DNA of 64,000 bases, taken from an uncultured Clostridia bacterium. GTDB lineage: Bacteria; Bacillota; Clostridia; Christensenellales; CAG-138. The notes below the pieces were generated by a model that had not been told where the DNA came from, did not search any database, and saw nothing but the letters and a program-made list of their open reading frames with translations. The stretch is from assembly GCA_934633985.1 (NCBI GenBank), contig CAKTYU010000006.1, forward strand, positions 62,001 to 126,000, written 5' to 3'. Position numbers and translations under genes: made by a program. Shown in pieces: positions 16,356-25,548 of the stretch (positions within the stretch are counted from its first letter, which is position 1; every line of letters begins with the position of its first letter).

Positions 16356-16381
16356 CAGTGTGTATATGGTAAAAACCTTTT

Positions 16382-18055
16382 TTAAGCCGTTGTGCACAGG
16401 AAGGGAAGCACTCCGTCTATCTCCTCCTCGGCGGGTATATCGAAGGCTATACGCATCACCTCGGTTATATCCGCAGCCGCTATGACCCGCGCCTTCGCCT
16501 CCTCAAACTGCCTCTCGTAGTTGGCCTCAGGCACTATCACGGTATGCGCCCCCGCCTCTATTGCGGCCGCGAGCTTTTCCCGCACGCCGCCCACCGGGCG
16601 CACCTGGCCGTTTACGGTTATCTCCCCCGTCATGGCTATGCCGGCGGCGGGGGCCTTTCCGGATATGGCGCTCATCAGCGCCACGGCGAAGGCTATGCCG
16701 GCGCTGGGGCCGTCCATGGGGAAGCCGCCGGGGACGTTATAATGTATATCGTATGCCCCGCAGTCCAAGCCGAAGCGGTTTTTGAAGGCGCTAAGCACGT
16801 TCTGCGCCGAAGTCATGGCGGTGCTGCGCCGCTCAAGGCGTTTGCCCCGCAGCTCTATTTCCTCCCGCTCCACCGCGCCGCCTATATCCAGCCGGCCCAG
16901 CGTGCCCCTCGCCCGCTCCGCCGCGCACTCTATCTCCATTATCATGCCGCTTCCGCCGCCCGCAACGCCTATGCCTATGGCCGTGCCTATCATCATGCGC
17001 TCGGGCATTCTTATATCCGGCCGCTTTGGGCAGTTGCTTATTTCGGATACCCACTCCATATCCGAAAAGGTTATACGGCGGCGGTTCTGGGTATATACCG
17101 CGCCACCGGCGAGCTGTATCATGTTCACCGCGTCGCGCCCGGAGGAGCAGCACTTCGCACAAAGCTCCGCTGCGGCGTCGTCCATGTCGTATCCCAGCCG
17201 CCTTGCGGCGCCCATGGCAATATCGAGCATACTATCAAAGGAAAGCGGCTTGAAGAATAGCTCCACGCACCTTGAGCGCAGCGCCGCAGGCAGCTCCTCC
17301 GGCTGCCTTGTGGTAGCCCCTATCAGCCTGAAGTCCGCCGGCATACCATTTTGGAATATGTCGTGTATATGCTGCGGTATATTGGTGTTGTCCCTCGAAT
17401 AATAGGCGCTGTCGAAGAAAACCTTCCTGTCCTCCAGCACCTTTAGCAGCTTGTTCATCTGCACCGGATGCAGCTCGCCTATCTCATCGAGGAAAAGTAT
17501 GCCGCAATGCGCCCTGCTCACCGCCCCCGGCTTGGGCTGAGGCACCCCCGCCGCCCCCAGCGCCCCCGCCCCCTGATATATGGGGTCGTGTACCGAGCCC
17601 ATAAGCGGATCGGCTATGGCCCGCTCGTCAAAGCGCACGCAGGTTGCATCCACCTCCACGAATTTCGAGCTTTTGTCAAAGGGGGAATCCTTCTGCCGCT
17701 TGGCCTCCTCCAGCACCAGCCGCGCCGCGCAGGTCTTGCCGCAGCCCGGAGGGCCGTATATTATCACGTGCTGGGGGTTCGGCCCGCACATGGCGGCCCG
17801 CAGCGCCTTTATTCCCTCCTCCTGGCCTATCACCTCGTTCATTTTCGCCGGGCGCGCTCTTTCCGAAAGCGGGGTGTTTAGTGAGCGCTTCCGCATCTCC
17901 GCAAGCTCCCGCATCTCCCTGCTCTGCTTCTGCGCGCCACCCCGCCGCTCCGGCTCGCCCCGCATCAGCCTTTTCGCCCTTCTGTTCCTCCACCAAACAT
18001 AGCCCCATATACAAAGCTGCACTGTTATCAGCAGCCATACCGCTCCTTTTTCCAT
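16382..18055 (-). CDS. lonB: Lon-like protease LonB, membrane anchored
   Basis: ATP-dependent Lon-family protease of the LonB type found in spore-forming Firmicutes. The 557 residues lack the large LonA N-terminal domain. Instead there is one membrane helix (about 5-22, WLLITVQLCIWGYVWW), then the AAA+ domain with Walker A GPPGCGKT and Walker B ILFLDEIGEL, and the protease domain with the dyad Ser in DGPSAGIAFA and Lys in REKLAAAIEAG. Start set at the ATG 18055, eight bases after AAGGA; a TTG six bases upstream is possible. In Bacillus lonB is forespore expressed; I could not find a convincing matching promoter here. Confidence 0.92.
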   Translation of the reverse strand: MEKGAVWLLITVQLCIWGYVWWRNRRAKRLMRGEPERRGGAQKQSREMRELAEMRKRSLNTPLSERARPAKMNEVIGQEEGIKALRAAMCGPNPQHVIIYGPPGCGKTCAARLVLEEAKRQKDSPFDKSSKFVEVDATCVRFDERAIADPLMGSVHDPIYQGAGALGAAGVPQPKPGAVSRAHCGILFLDEIGELHPVQMNKLLKVLEDRKVFFDSAYYSRDNTNIPQHIHDIFQNGMPADFRLIGATTRQPEELPAALRSRCVELFFKPLSFDSMLDIAMGAARRLGYDMDDAAAELCAKCCSSGRDAVNMIQLAGGAVYTQNRRRITFSDMEWVSEISNCPKRPDIRMPERMMIGTAIGIGVAGGGSGMIMEIECAAERARGTLGRLDIGGAVEREEIELRGKRLERRSTAMTSAQNVLSAFKNRFGLDCGAYDIHYNVPGGFPMDGPSAGIAFAVALMSAISGKAPAAGIAMTGEITVNGQVRPVGGVREKLAAAIEAGAHTVIVPEANYERQFEEAKARVIAAADITEVMRIAFDIPAEEEIDGVLPFLCTTA

Positions 18056-18227
18056 ACGCAAATTCCTTTCCTAAGCTGTTCTTAGGCGTAGTATGCCCGC
18101 GCAGGAGCAAAAGGCGCGGTGGGAAAACCCGCCATGTATGGGTATATTTATACTTTTTTTACTTCCGCGCCCCCTATGGGCATGTTATAATATTTAAAAG
18201 ACTAAAGACTGTATCAGGAGGTGCGAA

Positions 18228-18956
18228 ATGAAACCGAAACGCTTGACTGCCCTGCTTCTCATCGTCTTTACGCTGCTCTCGCTGCAATCGGCCGCCCTGG
18301 CAAACGCCGCAGAGCCGCCTTCCTTCATCATTATCGTATCCAATCCTCCCGACGGCCTTGAGCTTTCCATACCCTCCGGCGCGCCGGGCGCGGAGCCCTA
18401 CGTTCTTCAAAAAACAGTAAAGGGCTGGGAAAGCCACTATCGGTACTTTTACGGCGGGGATCCGGATAGCGGCAGCAGGAAGGACGAGCTTACCGTAAAA
18501 TACGGCGATACTCAATTCACGATCCCCTTCGCGCCCGCAAAGGGGAGATACGGAGCCCTGTATACCCTCGACGTGGCGGGCCGCACCATCGCAGAGGGCG
18601 AAAAGCCCCTTCGCACGCCGTCGCTCATAGCCATGCGGGTGCTGCTCACGCTCGCCATAGAGGGCTTAGTTTTCTATCTGTTCGGCTACCGGGAAAAAAG
18701 GAGCTGGCGGGTGTTCTTCATCGCGAACCTCGTCACCCAGACCGGTCTGAACCTGCTCTTCCACGGCATTTCACTGGGTTATATGTGGGCGATCTTCTTC
18801 TATCCGCTGGAAATGCTTATAGCCGCCATTGAGGCCAAGGTATACTGCGGCTTTATAACCGAAAAGAGCAAAAAGATGAGCATACTCTGCGCGGTCGTCG
18901 CGAATCTGCTCAGCATGCTGTGCGGCGGATACATAATAAGCCACTTGCCTATCTGA
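18228..18956 (+). CDS. Membrane protein of unknown function with signal peptide
   Basis: Not recognised. The 242-residue product has a signal peptide (about 1-27, cut likely after ANA), an exported domain of about 100 residues rich in beta-type segments, then four membrane helices between about 131 and 240. The inner half carries charged turns (GYREKRSW, TEKSKK). An extended -10 (TGTTATAAT, ending at 18191) lies 36 bases before the ATG and AGGAGG gives a strong ribosome site. It is single-gene, flanked by the divergent lonB gene and a bidirectional terminator. Role unknown; the exported domain plus membrane tail suggests a sensor or envelope assembly factor, which is only a guess. Confidence 0.75.
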   Translation: MKPKRLTALLLIVFTLLSLQSAALANAAEPPSFIIIVSNPPDGLELSIPSGAPGAEPYVLQKTVKGWESHYRYFYGGDPDSGSRKDELTVKYGDTQFTIPFAPAKGRYGALYTLDVAGRTIAEGEKPLRTPSLIAMRVLLTLAIEGLVFYLFGYREKRSWRVFFIANLVTQTGLNLLFHGISLGYMWAIFFYPLEMLIAAIEAKVYCGFITEKSKKMSILCAVVANLLSMLCGGYIISHLPI

Positions 18957-18972
18957 CCGAATACTGCACGCA

Positions 18973-19000
18973 AAAATGGGCTGCCCTCGCAGCCCATTTT
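18973..19000. terminator. Bidirectional terminator
   Basis: Twelve-base perfect stem (AAAATGGGCTGC and its complement) around a CCTC loop. A/T ends on both sides let it work for the plus-strand membrane gene and the minus-strand FAD dehydrogenase gene that converge here. Confidence 0.85.
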
Positions 19001-19013
19001 ATGACGCCTTTAT

Positions 19014-20411
19014 TTAACCCTCTTTTGCTATCACCCGTCCCATGAGCACGCCCATTACGGAGGCCATCATAAGGCCACGGGTCCAGCCGCTGGAGTCACC
19101 AAGGCAATGGAGCCCCTTTACGCTTGTGTTGAAGTCGGTATCCATCTTCACGCGGTTGCTGTAAAACTTAAGCTCCGGCGAATACAGCAGTGTTTCGTAT
19201 GAGGCGAAGCCCGGCACCACCTCGTCCATGGCCTTTATGAAGTTGATTATGTTTATCATGGCCCTGTACGGCATGGCGGCGGTTATGTCCCCCGCCACAG
19301 CATCGGGCAGGGTAGGCTTTACGTTGGACTGGGCCAGCTCCTTCTGCCATGTGCGCTTGCCGTCCAGTATATCCCCGAAGCGCTGCACCATTATATGCCC
19401 CGCGCCCAGCATATTGGTTAGCTCGCCCACCTTCTGTGCGTAAGCTATGGGCTGGTTGAAAGGCTCGCTGAAGTTGTGGGACACGAGTATGGCAAGGTTG
19501 GTGTTGTTGCTTTTTATATCCTTGTATGAGTGTCCGTTTACCACAGCAAGGTCGTTGTCGTAATTCTCCTGGCTGACAAACCCGCCGGGATTCTGGCAGA
19601 AGGTACGCACCTTGTTTTTAAACGGCTTCGGGTAGCCTATGAGCTTGGACTCGTAGAGCACCTCGTTCACCCGCTCCATTATCTCGTTACGCACCTCCAC
19701 GCGCACGCCTATATCCACCGTTCCGGGCTGATGGGCTATGCCGTGATCGGCGCACAGCTTTTCCAGCCAGTCCGCGCCCCGGCGGCCGGTGGCGACGACG
19801 GTATGCGCCGCCTGTATGGCGCTGCTCTCCCTGCCGTTGGTGATGTATACTCCCTTGCATTCCTCGCCCTCGAGTATAAGGTCGGTACATTCCCAGCCAA
19901 AGAGTATCTCCACGCCGTTGCTCTGCAGGTACTTTTCTATGGCAAGGTATAGATCCTGAGCCTTTTCCGTTCCCAGATGCCGTATAGGGCAATCCACGAG
20001 GCGAAGCCCGGCCTTTATGGCGCACTTGCGGATGTTCTTTACCTCCTCGGTATTGCCTATACCCTCAACCTTGGTGCTTGCCCCAAATTCGAGGTATATC
20101 TTATCCGTATAATCTATCGTTTCCTGCGCCACGCCCTCCCCTATGAGGGTTGGCAGGTCGCCGCCTACCTCGCAGCTAAGCGACAGCTTTCCATCGGAAA
20201 ACGCGCCCGCGCCGGAAAAGCCGGTGGTAATGTGGCAGTACGGCTTGCAGTTCATGCAGCGTCCCGTCTTTTCCTTGGGGCAGCGGCGGTTCTCCACGGC
20301 CTGTCCCTTTTCCACTATCAGTATGCTTTGCCTGCTTCCTTTTCGCAGCATTTCAAGCGCGGTAAATATGCCCGCCGGCCCTGCGCCGATTATCACTACG
20401 TCTTTTTTCAT
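19014..20411 (-). CDS. FAD-dependent dehydrogenase with Cys-rich segment
   Basis: Predicted flavoprotein of 465 residues from the group of uncharacterised FAD-dependent dehydrogenases. It starts with a Rossmann dinucleotide site (VVIIGAGPAGIFTALEMLR) and soon after has a cysteine-rich segment, RCPKEKTGRCMNCKPYC, followed by GFSGAGAFSDGKL, the signature of this group. The C-terminus has the second FAD contact (GLHCLGDSSGWTRGLMMA). Start at 20411 because GGAGG lies eight bases upstream; the frame opens six codons earlier. The four cysteines may bind a metal or Fe-S cluster. Substrate unknown. It is transcribed after the clpX terminator as a single gene. Confidence 0.85.
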   Translation of the reverse strand: MKKDVVIIGAGPAGIFTALEMLRKGSRQSILIVEKGQAVENRRCPKEKTGRCMNCKPYCHITTGFSGAGAFSDGKLSLSCEVGGDLPTLIGEGVAQETIDYTDKIYLEFGASTKVEGIGNTEEVKNIRKCAIKAGLRLVDCPIRHLGTEKAQDLYLAIEKYLQSNGVEILFGWECTDLILEGEECKGVYITNGRESSAIQAAHTVVATGRRGADWLEKLCADHGIAHQPGTVDIGVRVEVRNEIMERVNEVLYESKLIGYPKPFKNKVRTFCQNPGGFVSQENYDNDLAVVNGHSYKDIKSNNTNLAILVSHNFSEPFNQPIAYAQKVGELTNMLGAGHIMVQRFGDILDGKRTWQKELAQSNVKPTLPDAVAGDITAAMPYRAMINIINFIKAMDEVVPGFASYETLLYSPELKFYSNRVKMDTDFNTSVKGLHCLGDSSGWTRGLMMASVMGVLMGRVIAKEG

Positions 20412-20430
20412 TGGCAATACCTCCGTCATT

Positions 20431-20478
20431 AAAAAAATTAAACCGGCAAAGCGCCCTTTAAAATCGGCCTTGCCGGTT
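20431..20478 (-). terminator. Terminator of the tig-clpP-clpX unit
   Basis: Minus-strand stem AACCGGCAA/TTGCCGGTT with a 20-base loop followed by UAAUUUUUUU. Confidence 0.8.
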
Positions 20479-20524
20479 GTTGACTTATACTCCGGCTCCT
20501 GTTTTATATGTGGGGAGCCGCGGT

Positions 20525-21799
20525 TCAGCAGGCGTCGCCCAGCTCTGGGGGCGGAAGCTGCTCCTTCTGCTTTCTGTACTCAAACACCGGCGGCGCCTTC
20601 TTTTCGATAACGTCCTTGGTTATGGTACAGCTCTTTATGTCGCTCCTTGAGGGTATGTCGAACATGATGTCCAGCATCACGTCCTCAAGTATGGCCCGCA
20701 GTCCTCTTGCGCCGGTCTTGCGCTCTATGGCAAGATCCGCCACCTTCTCCAGCGCATCCTCGTCAAACCTGAGCTCCACGCCGTCCATTTCAAACAGCCG
20801 CTTATACTGGCGGGTAAGGGCGTTCTTGGGCTTTGTGAGTATGTCTATCAGCGCCGCGCGGTCAAGCTGGTGCAGCGTAACTATCACGGGCATCCTGCCC
20901 ACAAATTCCGGTATAAGGCCGAACTTGAGCAAATCCTCGGGAAGTATGTTCTTGAGTATAGAGCCCACGTCCTTCTCCACCTTGCTCTGCACATCCGCGC
21001 CGAAGCCCATCACGCTCTTGCCGGTGCGCTTGGTTATGATATCCTCAATGCCCGCAAACGCGCCGCCGCAGATGAAGAGTATGTTGGTGGTGTCTATCTG
21101 TATAAACTCCTGATGGGGGTGCTTGCGCCCGCCCTGAGGGGGAACGCTCGCCACCGTACCTTCGAGTATCTTAAGCAGCGCCTGCTGCACGCCCTCGCCC
21201 GAAACGTCGCGGGTTATGGAGGGGTTCTCGCTCTTGCGGGCGATCTTGTCTATCTCGTCTATGTATACTATGCCCTTCTCCGCGCGCTCGACGTCGTAAT
21301 CCGCCGCCTGAATGAGCTTGAGAAGTATGTTTTCAACGTCCTCGCCTACATAGCCCGCCTCGGTGAGCGATGTGGCGTCGGCGACGGCAAAGGGCACGTT
21401 GAGTATCTTCGCAAGGGTCTGAGCCAGCATGGTCTTACCGCAGCCGGTGGGCCCGAGCATGATTATGTTGCTCTTTTGCAGCTCCACGTCGTCCTTCTGC
21501 TTGCCGGCGTTTATGCGCTTATAGTGATTATACACGGCGACGGCAAGGGCGCGCTTCGCGGCTGCCTGGCCCACCACGTACTCGTCGAGGGTATCGGAAA
21601 TTTCCTGGGGCTTGGGTACATCCTTGAGGTCTGCCTCCACTGCGGAGAAGTCCTCGTCTATTATCTCCTGGCAAAGCTCTATGCACTCATTGCAGATATA
21701 CACGCCGGGGCCCGCGATTATGCGATTGACCTCGTCCTGCGACTTTCCGCAGAATGAGCATTTTACCGTGCCGATGTTTTTTTCTTCGTTTTTCGCCAT
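20525..21799 (-). CDS. clpX: ClpX, ATPase subunit of ClpXP
   Basis: AAA+ unfoldase that feeds substrates to ClpP. The 424 residues begin with the C4 zinc domain (CSFCGKSQDEV ... CNECIELC), then Walker A GPTGCGKTMLAQ, Walker B IVYIDEIDKI, and the ClpP-docking loop in the form VMGFGADV where most ClpX have IGF. The ATG at 21799 is preceded by AGGAGG formed by the last two Arg codons of clpP, so translation is coupled to clpP; the TTG just before it is not needed. Confidence 0.97.
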   Translation of the reverse strand: MAKNEEKNIGTVKCSFCGKSQDEVNRIIAGPGVYICNECIELCQEIIDEDFSAVEADLKDVPKPQEISDTLDEYVVGQAAAKRALAVAVYNHYKRINAGKQKDDVELQKSNIIMLGPTGCGKTMLAQTLAKILNVPFAVADATSLTEAGYVGEDVENILLKLIQAADYDVERAEKGIVYIDEIDKIARKSENPSITRDVSGEGVQQALLKILEGTVASVPPQGGRKHPHQEFIQIDTTNILFICGGAFAGIEDIITKRTGKSVMGFGADVQSKVEKDVGSILKNILPEDLLKFGLIPEFVGRMPVIVTLHQLDRAALIDILTKPKNALTRQYKRLFEMDGVELRFDEDALEKVADLAIERKTGARGLRAILEDVMLDIMFDIPSRSDIKSCTITKDVIEKKAPPVFEYRKQKEQLPPPELGDAC

Positions 21800-21802
21800 C
21801 AA

Positions 21803-22387
21803 TTACCTCCTGGGCGGGATTATCTCGTCTATCAGGCCGTAGGCAAGCGCCGCTTCGGCGTCCATATAGTTGTCGCGCTCGGTATCGGCCTGCACCTTTT
21901 CTATGGGCTGGCCCGTGCGCGCAGAAAGTATCCCGTTGAGTTTCTTTTTGATCTTTACGAGCTGCTCAGCCTGAATGGCAACGTCGGTGGCCTGGCCGCG
22001 CGCGCCGCCCAAGGGCTGGTGTATCATTATCTCGCTGCTCGGCAGCGCCCTGCGCTTGCCCTTTGCGCCAGATGCAAGCAGGAACGCGCCCATGCTTGCC
22101 GCCATGCCTATGCATATCGTGGATACATCACACTTGATGTACTGCATGGTGTCATATATCGCCATGCCCGCGGTGACAGAGCCGCCGGGGCTGTTTATAT
22201 ACAAGCTAATGTCCTTATCCGGATCGTCCGCTTCGAGGAAAAGAAGCTGAGCCACGATAAGGTTGGCGGAATCGTCATCAACCTCGCCGCCAAGAAACAC
22301 TATACGATCCTTCAGCAGACGGGAATATATGTCGTAGGAACGCTCCCCCTTGTTTGACTGCTCTACTACCATAGGTATAAGATTCAT
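21803..22387 (-). CDS. clpP: ClpP protease subunit
   Basis: Serine protease barrel of ClpXP/ClpCP. The 194 residues contain the catalytic triad: Ser in GMAASMGAFLL, His in MIHQPLGG and Asp in ERDNYMDAEAAL. The N-terminal loop MNLIPMVVEQSNKGER is standard. The ATG at 22387 is nine bases after GGAG; an in-frame ATG at 22396 abuts the ribosome site and is unlikely. It lies between tig and clpX, the common Clostridia order. Confidence 0.96.
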   Translation of the reverse strand: MNLIPMVVEQSNKGERSYDIYSRLLKDRIVFLGGEVDDDSANLIVAQLLFLEADDPDKDISLYINSPGGSVTAGMAIYDTMQYIKCDVSTICIGMAASMGAFLLASGAKGKRRALPSSEIMIHQPLGGARGQATDVAIQAEQLVKIKKKLNGILSARTGQPIEKVQADTERDNYMDAEAALAYGLIDEIIPPRR

Positions 22388-22441
22388 AGCGCTCATCTCC
22401 TTTACTGTGTGAATACATCGTGCCTTTCGTTATAAATGCCT

Positions 22442-22463
22442 CGCCGCACGGCACGGTGCGGCG
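22442..22463 (-). repeat. Hairpin between tig and clpP
   Basis: Perfect 8-base stem CGCCGCAC/GTGCGGCG with a six-base loop and no U tract, 39 bases after the tig stop. It may stabilise or process the joint mRNA rather than end it. Confidence 0.5.
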
Positions 22464-22502
22464 AAGCAATGCGGTCAAAAGCTATCCGAGGGCAGCCGCG
22501 CC

Positions 22503-23873
22503 TTACTGGGCGCCCTTCTCCTCAGCCTTTTCTTCAGTCTTCTTGGTCTTTCTGGCGGGGGCCTTCTTTGCGGGCTTCTCCTCGGCCTTCTCCACCTCCA
22601 CAGCGGTATCGGTCATCACGGACAGGGTCTTATCCACCATTATCTGATCCGCAAAGAACTGCTTGTCGTTCTCGCTGAGGCCCTTCTTGAACTCCTCGGC
22701 CTTGTCGCCAAACTGCGCGCAGTACTCGTCTACCTTGGCGTTTATCTCCTCCTCGGTAGCCTTGATGTCCTCCGCCTTGGCTATGGCGTCTATCACCAGC
22801 TGGCTCTTTACCCGGCGGGCCGCGTCTATGCGGCTCTCCTTGCGGAAGGACTCCATATCGGTGCCGGTGTACTTCATGTAATCCTCAAGGCTTATGCCCT
22901 GCATGCTCAGGCGATAGCGGATATCGTTGAGTATGGCGTCTATCTGGCGCTCTATCATTATGTCGGGTATGACTACCTCGGCGTTATCTACGGCCTTGCC
23001 CACCACGGCGTTTTCCTTCTCGGTGGCGGCGTCGCGCTCCGCCTTCTTTTCGAGCTCCCTGCGCTTTTCCGCCCTCAGCTCGTCGAGGGTGTCAAACTCG
23101 GATACGTCCTTGGCAAATTCGTCGTCCAGCTCAGGCAGCTCCTTTTTCTGTATGCCGTTCACCTTAACGTGGAAGGTAGCGTCAGCGCCGGACAGAGCCT
23201 CGCTGTGATACTTTTCGGGGAACTTTACCTGAAGGTCCTTCTCCTCGCCCACATTCATGCCTATCATCTGCTCTTCAAAGCCGTCGATGAAGGTGTGGGA
23301 GCCTATCTCAAGGGTCTGGCCCTGGGCGGAGCCGCCCTCGAACTTGACGCCGGATACGCTGCCCTCATAGTCGAGGTTTACCGTGTCGCCGTTTTCGACG
23401 GGGCGCTCCACGTCTACCATGCGGGCTACCTTTTCGCGCTCGCGCTCGATCTCCGCCGCCACGTCGTCATCCGTAACATTATACTCGCGCTTTTCTATTT
23501 CTATACCCTTATACTGGCCGAGCTTGACCTCGGGGCGCACGGCTACCTCCGCCGTAAACACCAGATCCTTGCCGTCAAGGGGCAGGTCAACTATGGAAAT
23601 ATCGGGCCTGTCGATCACCTCTATATCGTGCTCCTTTACGGCTGCCTGATATACCTCGGGATATACGATATCGAATGCATCGTCGAAGAATGCCAGCGGG
23701 CCATAGGCGTTTTCGATCATCTTGCGCGGAGCGTGTCCCTTGCGGAAGCCGGGGACGTTGAACTTCTTGCCGTTGGTATGATAAGCCTTCTCAACGGCCT
23801 CCTCAAACTTCGCCGCAGGAACCTCGATAGTAATTTTCACCTTGCCGTTTTCCAGCTTTTCCAAAGTTGCCAT
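22503..23873 (-). CDS. tig: Trigger factor
   Basis: Ribosome-associated chaperone with prolyl isomerase activity. The 456 residues show the ribosome-binding N-domain with the signature GFRKGHAPRKMIE, the FKBP-like domain (about 155-245, VENGDTVNLDYEG), and the C-terminal arms. A Lys/Glu/Ala-rich tail (about 430-456) is longer than in many homologs. GGAGG lies seven bases before the ATG. First gene of the tig-clpP-clpX unit, with its own promoter. Confidence 0.96.
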   Translation of the reverse strand: MATLEKLENGKVKITIEVPAAKFEEAVEKAYHTNGKKFNVPGFRKGHAPRKMIENAYGPLAFFDDAFDIVYPEVYQAAVKEHDIEVIDRPDISIVDLPLDGKDLVFTAEVAVRPEVKLGQYKGIEIEKREYNVTDDDVAAEIEREREKVARMVDVERPVENGDTVNLDYEGSVSGVKFEGGSAQGQTLEIGSHTFIDGFEEQMIGMNVGEEKDLQVKFPEKYHSEALSGADATFHVKVNGIQKKELPELDDEFAKDVSEFDTLDELRAEKRRELEKKAERDAATEKENAVVGKAVDNAEVVIPDIMIERQIDAILNDIRYRLSMQGISLEDYMKYTGTDMESFRKESRIDAARRVKSQLVIDAIAKAEDIKATEEEINAKVDEYCAQFGDKAEEFKKGLSENDKQFFADQIMVDKTLSVMTDTAVEVEKAEEKPAKKAPARKTKKTEEKAEEKGAQ

Positions 23874-23935
23874 TTATAAACCTCCGAAACCACATATATG
23901 TGTGTATCAATTTGCGGGCACACCGCCATTAGCAT

Positions 23936-23964
23936 ATAATATCATACAATACCACCGTTTGCAA
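23936..23964 (-). promoter_or_regulatory. tig-clpP-clpX promoter
   Basis: TTGCAA (23959-23964), 17 bases, TATTAT (23936-23941). The palindrome CACATATATGTG at 23891-23902 lies in the leader between this promoter and the tig ribosome site; the same 12-mer recurs at 48628-48639. Confidence 0.75.
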
Positions 23965-24001
23965 TGAATCATTGTGTATAAAATATAATAAAACGGAAAA
24001 C

Positions 24002-24035
24002 AAAAAACGGCGGGACACGTCTGCTCGCCCCGCCG
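24002..24035 (-). terminator. Terminator after degV-like gene
   Basis: Stem CGGCGGG/CCCGCCG with a 14-base loop, then six U on the minus strand, immediately upstream of the tig promoter. Confidence 0.82.
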
Positions 24036-24055
24036 CAGCTTTGAGCTGTATTATT

Positions 24056-24931
24056 TTATCTCTCGGTGCCCCAGAAGAACAGCGCGATGGTTCCCGGGCC
24101 GGAATGGGCGCCTATCACGGGGCCCACATAGTTTATCACTATATCCTGCACGCCTGTGCGCTCGCGCACCAGGCCCGCCAGATACTCCGCATCCTCCAGG
24201 CTGTCGCCGTGGCTGATGAAGATGGTCTCGTTTCTGCCCGGGAGCATGGTGGCCTCCATGCTGTCCGCCAGCGCCTTGAGGGAGGCCTTCCTGCCCCTCG
24301 CCTTTCCCACGGCTACCAGATGGCCCTCGTTATCCATGTGCATTACCGGCTTTATGCTGAGCATTGTGCCTACCGCGGCGGTGGCGGCGGAAATGCGCCC
24401 TCCCCGCTTGAGATAGTTAAGATCGTCCACGGTGAACCAGTGGCACATGTGCAGCTTTTCGTTTTCGACGAAGTCCCGCACCTCTTCTATGGTCGCGCCC
24501 GCTTCTTTTTTCTTAGCGGCATAGTATGTTATCATGCCCTGGCCGAGGGAGGCGGCAAGGGTATCCACAGTATATATCTTTCTGTCGGGGTACTTTTCCC
24601 TTAGCTCGCGCGCGGCGGACTCTCCGGAATTGTAGGTGGTGCTGAGTCCCGTGGAGAAGCCTATATAGAGCAGGTCCTTGCCCTCATCGAGAATTTTTCT
24701 CATTTTCTCTTCAAAAGCAGCGGTATTGACCGCGGAGGTCTTTAGATCCTTTCCTTCCCGGGCCAGCTTATAAAACTCCTTAAAGCCTATCTCGCGGCCG
24801 TCCAGCCAGTTGCGGTAATTCTTTCCGTCCGCCATGACCTCAAGAGGCAGGACCTCAAGGCCGAGCCTATCCGCCATTTCCTGCGGCAGATCGCAGGAAG
24901 AATCAGCCAGTATCACATATTCGTTACTCAT
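24056..24931 (-). CDS. DegV family fatty-acid-binding protein
   Basis: DegV/FakB-like protein of 291 residues. These proteins bind a fatty acid and hand it to a FakA kinase for phosphorylation. Visible features are the N-terminal VILADSSCDLPQEMADRLGL, the GFSTGLSTTYNSG loop and the RGGRISAATAAVGTMLSIKPV motif that lines the lipid site, and the C-terminal GPVIGAHSGPGTIALFF. No fakA is nearby, so it may serve a kinase encoded elsewhere. The ribosome site GGGAGG is about eleven bases upstream of the ATG, slightly far. Confidence 0.92.
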   Translation of the reverse strand: MSNEYVILADSSCDLPQEMADRLGLEVLPLEVMADGKNYRNWLDGREIGFKEFYKLAREGKDLKTSAVNTAAFEEKMRKILDEGKDLLYIGFSTGLSTTYNSGESAARELREKYPDRKIYTVDTLAASLGQGMITYYAAKKKEAGATIEEVRDFVENEKLHMCHWFTVDDLNYLKRGGRISAATAAVGTMLSIKPVMHMDNEGHLVAVGKARGRKASLKALADSMEATMLPGRNETIFISHGDSLEDAEYLAGLVRERTGVQDIVINYVGPVIGAHSGPGTIALFFWGTER

Positions 24932-24973
24932 ATAGTATTTGTCCTCCCGGAGATTTTCTTTATTAACGGCAAC

Positions 24974-25002
24974 ATTATACCTTGACTTTTGGCTTTTTTC
25001 AA
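24974..25002 (-). promoter_or_regulatory. degV-like gene promoter
   Basis: TTGAAA (24997-25002), 17 bases, TATAAT (24974-24979), about 45 bases before the ATG. Confidence 0.78.
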
Positions 25003-25045
25003 TAAATATGCCACAATTTACCGATTGTTCAAATTTTGGAACTAT

Positions 25046-25534
25046 TTATTTTTGCTTAAATATTTCCCTTCTGCTCAGCGCCCGGTACAGCAAATAGCCC
25101 AGCAATCCGCAGCACACGGCCTCTCCCGCCGTCACCGTCAGGAAGAAGTACCAGTAGCTTCCGGGAAAGGCGTACACGTATTTTAGTATGAGCGGCACTA
25201 TCAGCCCGTTTGACAGTATGGGGAACACCGGCGCGAGCTTGGGCCTGCTCCGGAACCTGTATGTGAGGCATGCGCCTATCAGCGTCGCAAGAGAGCCTAT
25301 CGCCACGTCCCACGGCAGCGCGCCGGTGACGAGGTTTGCTATCGCGCACCCTATGAACAGCCCCGGCACCGCAGCGCCTGTGAAAACGGGCAGCACCGTC
25401 AGCGCCTCGGAAAGCCTGAGCTGTATCACGCCGCCGGACAGCCCCGCCGCCGCCGATGCAAGTGTAAGCACCACATATATCGCGGCTATAGCCGCGGCAT
25501 AGACCGTTCCCCTTATATTTCCCTTTATCCTCAT
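25046..25534 (-). CDS. queT: QueT-type ECF transporter substrate-binding subunit
   Basis: Small integral membrane S-component of an energy-coupling factor transporter, assigned to the QueT family linked to queuosine precursors. The 162 residues form about five helices; typical segments are YVVLTLASAAAGLSGGVIQL, RLSEALTVLP and LPWDVAIGSLATLIGA. It needs a shared EcfAAT module encoded elsewhere. No preQ1 riboswitch is visible upstream: it starts only 14 bases after dinB with AAGGAG nine bases before the ATG, so it is expressed from the upstream genes. Confidence 0.88.
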   Translation of the reverse strand: MRIKGNIRGTVYAAAIAAIYVVLTLASAAAGLSGGVIQLRLSEALTVLPVFTGAAVPGLFIGCAIANLVTGALPWDVAIGSLATLIGACLTYRFRSRPKLAPVFPILSNGLIVPLILKYVYAFPGSYWYFFLTVTAGEAVCCGLLGYLLYRALSRREIFKQK

Positions 25535-25548
25535 AAAGTCCTGCTCCT

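Noticed and set aside
18062..18100. Sigma-F/G type -10 (CATACTA) upstream of lonB
   Set aside because: No fitting -35 element occurs 15-18 bases upstream, so the match is probably chance.
25535..25548. preQ1 riboswitch for queT
   Set aside because: Only 14 bases separate queT from dinB, too short for any aptamer.
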